A stretch of 64,000 nucleotides of DNA from Bacteroidota bacterium (lineage in GTDB: Bacteria > Bacteroidota > Bacteroidia > Flavobacteriales > Weeksellaceae): NCBI GenBank assembly GCA_023386965.1, contig JAEWIR010000001.1, positions 1-64,000 of the forward strand, written 5' to 3'. The notes beneath the pieces were generated by a model. It was given only the letters and a program-made list of their open reading frames with translations. It had not been told where the DNA came from and made no database searches. The position numbers and the translations under genes are program-made. Shown here one piece after another: positions 61,987-64,000 of the stretch (position 1 is its first letter; every line of letters begins with the position of its first letter).

Positions 61987-63435
61987 TTAAAACTGTAATT
62001 TGAAAGGACCCTCAAAATAGGTTTCATACTCATCGATAAGTTTGCCTTCAGGGTCGTAGATTCCTATGGTAATATTCTGTTTGGCCCTGGTTATTTCGTT
62101 TTCAGGGAAAGATACAGAAACAGAGCCTTTGGTCATCTTATCTTTATCTACCACGACGGTCTGTGCACCGTTGGCAGAAACAGTACCGTGGTTGGGATTG
62201 GTAATTTTAAGCGTTACCGCTTTCTTCTCGTTCGTCTTGTTAAGTAATGTGTAATTGTATGTATTATAGATTCTGCCATCACGGACTACATAGGATGAAC
62301 CGACAGGCTTGATGAATTTGGCTTCCATTTCACCCCGGTTATAAAGCAGGAATCCTAGAAAACCGATAAGAAGTATCAGTACAGCTGTGTAAGCTTTCAT
62401 CTTGTTGCTGAAAACAAACGGCTTCTGCTGCTCAATCTCGTCTTCTGTGGCGTAGCGGATCAGCCCTTTGGGCAAACCAACTTTTACCATCACCTCATCA
62501 CACGCGTCAATACAGGCGGTACAGTTTACACATTCCAGCTGCTGGCCGTCGCGGATATCAATTCCGGTGGGGCACACCACTACACACTGGTTACATGCAA
62601 TACAGTCTCCTTTTCCCGCAGCCCGGCGGTCTTCGCCTTTACGCCATTTCGCACGGTTTTCGCCACGTTTGAAATCGTAAAAGACATTGATGGTCTGTTT
62701 GTCGATAAGTACGCCCTGAAGTCTGCCGTAGGGACAGACTAAGGTACATACCTGCTCGCGGAACCACGCGAAAAAAAAATAGAAGGCACCTGTAAAAAGG
62801 ATCATAACCAGGAAATTGGTAGGATTCTCAAAAGGTCCTTCACCCATGATTTCAAAACCGCGACGGTATCCCACGATGTACATGAACATAAAGTGGGTAA
62901 TAATAACCGAGATTAGCGCAAAGATGGTCCACTTCAAGCTCCTTTTCCAAATCTTCTCACTGTCCCAGGCCTGGTTGTCCAGACGGATCTGCTTATTGCG
63001 GTCGCCTTCTATGGCATATTCCACCTTGCGGAAAATCATTTCCAGGAAAATGGTCTGGGGGCAGATCCATCCGCAGAATATTCGGCCGAAAACCACCGTA
63101 AAGAGCAATATGAAGACAATGGATGCAATAGCCCCTAATGCCAGTATGAAAAAGTCCTGTGGATAGAAGGGTTTACCTGCTATATAGAATTCCCTGTCCA
63201 GAACGTTAATGAGCAGTAACGGATTACCGTTAATTTCAACAAAGGGGATTCCAAAATAAATAATTAATAAAATAACTGAAACCAGATAACGGTAATTGGT
63301 ATACCGTCCTCTGGGTTTTCTGGGATATACCCATTTTCTTTTGCCGGACTGATCCATGGTGCCTACAGAATCCCGAAATGTTTCGGGGCTGACCACCTGT
63401 CCCTGTCCGCCACTGTATTTTGTATCTTCTGACAT
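61987..63435 (-). CDS. ccoG: Cytochrome c oxidase accessory protein CcoG
   Basis: Membrane Fe-S protein of 482 residues that helps copper delivery and assembly of cbb3 oxidase. About five helices are visible, with cysteine motifs CGWICPQ (about 134) and CTLVCPYGRLQG (about 231). The soluble loop contains two 4Fe-4S motifs, CIACNQCVVVCP (about 276) and CVNCTACIDACD (about 298), and the C-terminal domain is an Ig-like periplasmic domain (about 370-482). All expected cysteines are present. Confidence 0.94.
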   Translation of the reverse strand: MSEDTKYSGGQGQVVSPETFRDSVGTMDQSGKRKWVYPRKPRGRYTNYRYLVSVILLIIYFGIPFVEINGNPLLLINVLDREFYIAGKPFYPQDFFILALGAIASIVFILLFTVVFGRIFCGWICPQTIFLEMIFRKVEYAIEGDRNKQIRLDNQAWDSEKIWKRSLKWTIFALISVIITHFMFMYIVGYRRGFEIMGEGPFENPTNFLVMILFTGAFYFFFAWFREQVCTLVCPYGRLQGVLIDKQTINVFYDFKRGENRAKWRKGEDRRAAGKGDCIACNQCVVVCPTGIDIRDGQQLECVNCTACIDACDEVMVKVGLPKGLIRYATEDEIEQQKPFVFSNKMKAYTAVLILLIGFLGFLLYNRGEMEAKFIKPVGSSYVVRDGRIYNTYNYTLLNKTNEKKAVTLKITNPNHGTVSANGAQTVVVDKDKMTKGSVSVSFPENEITRAKQNITIGIYDPEGKLIDEYETYFEGPFKLQF

Positions 63436-63525
63436 AATTTATATTTAACCGAAAAAACATAACCCGTTACCTTTTCAATGCTGAACCGATAACGAATTAT
63501 GCTTATACTATTTCATATTTGATTT

Positions 63526-64000
63526 TTATTCTTCCCAGTTAGCCGGGTCACCCTGTGGATCCTGTCCACCTTGTGCCGGAGTAACCGGAGGTTTTTCCTG
63601 GTTGATATGATACACATATGCTGCCACGTTTTGAATATCGAAGCCACTAAGTACACCATTTTTTCCGAACGCCTGCATGGTAGGGTTGTTTTGAGAACCG
63701 TTTTCAACCATGTGGAATACATTTTTGAAGAGTGTTTTCTCAGGTTGGTTGATCCAGAAATTATCTGTAAGGTTAGGCCCGATACCTCCCTTACCGCCTT
63801 CCATATGGCAGGAAATACAGTTCGTCTTAAATACTTCTTCACCTGCGGCAATATTGTCTGCCGAGTATACCGCGTTCTCAATTGTTGGCGGCGGAGTTTC
63901 CTTCATCCATTTTTCAATGCTTGCAATCTGCTCCTTATGCTCCACTTCGTATTCCTTATATGGATCTGCAAAATCCGTAAGGAAATAAGAAGTCATATAA
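63526..64000 (-). CDS. ccoP: cbb3-type cytochrome c oxidase subunit III, C-terminal part (partial)
   Basis: Open frame that runs off the right edge of the window; the ATG at 63996 is not the true start because the frame continues upstream. The visible 157 residues hold the last part of the membrane anchor (YMTSYFLTDF), a linker and one monohaem cytochrome c domain with CISCH and the later methionine in NPTMQAFG. It carries electrons to the catalytic subunit. The spacing of 90 bp to ccoG suggests the same operon. The tail (GGQDPQGDPANWEE) is low in complexity. Confidence 0.85.
   Translation of the reverse strand, partial: YMTSYFLTDFADPYKEYEVEHKEQIASIEKWMKETPPPTIENAVYSADNIAAGEEVFKTNCISCHMEGGKGGIGPNLTDNFWINQPEKTLFKNVFHMVENGSQNNPTMQAFGKNGVLSGFDIQNVAAYVYHINQEKPPVTPAQGGQDPQGDPANWEE

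Overview
The window is a chromosomal segment from a member of the Bacteroidota, most likely class Flavobacteriia and close to the Chryseobacterium/Kaistella group (Weeksellaceae). The grounds are Bacteroidota-type promoters (TAnnTTTG -7 boxes, sometimes with TTTG or TTG about 19 bp upstream), many families typical of the phylum (DUF4293, DUF4251, DUF4349, DUF5689, DUF6146, DUF6702, CCDC81-type HU, Haem_bd, TonB receptors with carboxypeptidase-regulatory-like domains), a Rho factor with a large Q/N-rich insert, and cbb3 oxidase assembly genes. The species assignment is inference. I found no rRNA, tRNA, insertion sequence, prophage or CRISPR array; this looks like core genome with tight operons.

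Layout. 1-2.5 kb: an MsbA-type ABC exporter and a DUF4293 membrane protein on the minus strand; the DUF4293 promoter overlaps the divergent rho promoter. 2.6-5.9 kb: rho, superoxide dismutase and a DUF6146 lipoprotein. 5.9-12.3 kb: a secreted endonuclease/exonuclease/phosphatase divergent from a TonB receptor plus DUF5689 lipoprotein pair, a candidate uptake locus for phosphodiester substrates. 12.4-15.8 kb (minus): DUF6702, then a tight four-gene operon read as AmgK-like sugar kinase, stand-alone RapZ C-terminal domain, MurU-like nucleotidyltransferase and LOG-family hydrolase. 15.9-21.3 kb: WG-repeat protein, a TPP riboswitch with its TonB receptor, an HU-CCDC81-like membrane protein, acyl-CoA thioesterase and a 2-hydroxyacid dehydrogenase. 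21.4-24.9 kb: serine hydrolase, Ig-like lipoprotein and haem-binding protein. 25-28.1 kb: two unrelated fumarases, class II and class I, transcribed divergently.

28.2-37.9 kb: a small His-tailed membrane protein, prfA, a small lipoprotein, two thioredoxin-fold proteins, methylmalonyl-CoA mutase, a cytochrome c lipoprotein, a dipeptide epimerase, MeaB, DUF4251, an M48 metalloprotease and a small membrane protein. 37.9-45.5 kb is a long minus-strand run (pgi, methyltransferase, folD, queE, sugar transferase, MlaE- and MlaF-like ABC transporter, beta-barrel protein) with gaps of at most 42 bp. 45.6-49.2 kb: DUF4349 protein and lon. 49.5-59.8 kb is a plus-strand run: PpiD/SurA-like isomerase, MlaD-like MCE protein, two HdrD/HdrB-like Fe-S proteins, a conserved small protein, glycosyltransferase, flippase, lipoprotein and serS. 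59.9-64 kb (minus): a lipoprotein and the tail of a cbb3 oxidase operon (ccoP partial, ccoG, fixH/ccoH, TauE/SafE-type protein).

Themes. Cell-envelope and peptidoglycan salvage genes recur (AmgK/MurU-like pair, RapZ-C, dipeptide epimerase, Mla-type lipid transport, flippase and sugar transferases). Energy genes include two fumarases, methylmalonyl-CoA mutase with MeaB, HdrDB-like Fe-S proteins and cbb3 assembly. The items I consider most worth a second look are the kinase/RapZ-C/nucleotidyltransferase/LOG operon, the nuclease/TonB/DUF5689 locus, the overlapping divergent promoters at rho, and the palindromic divergent promoter at 15836-15871.
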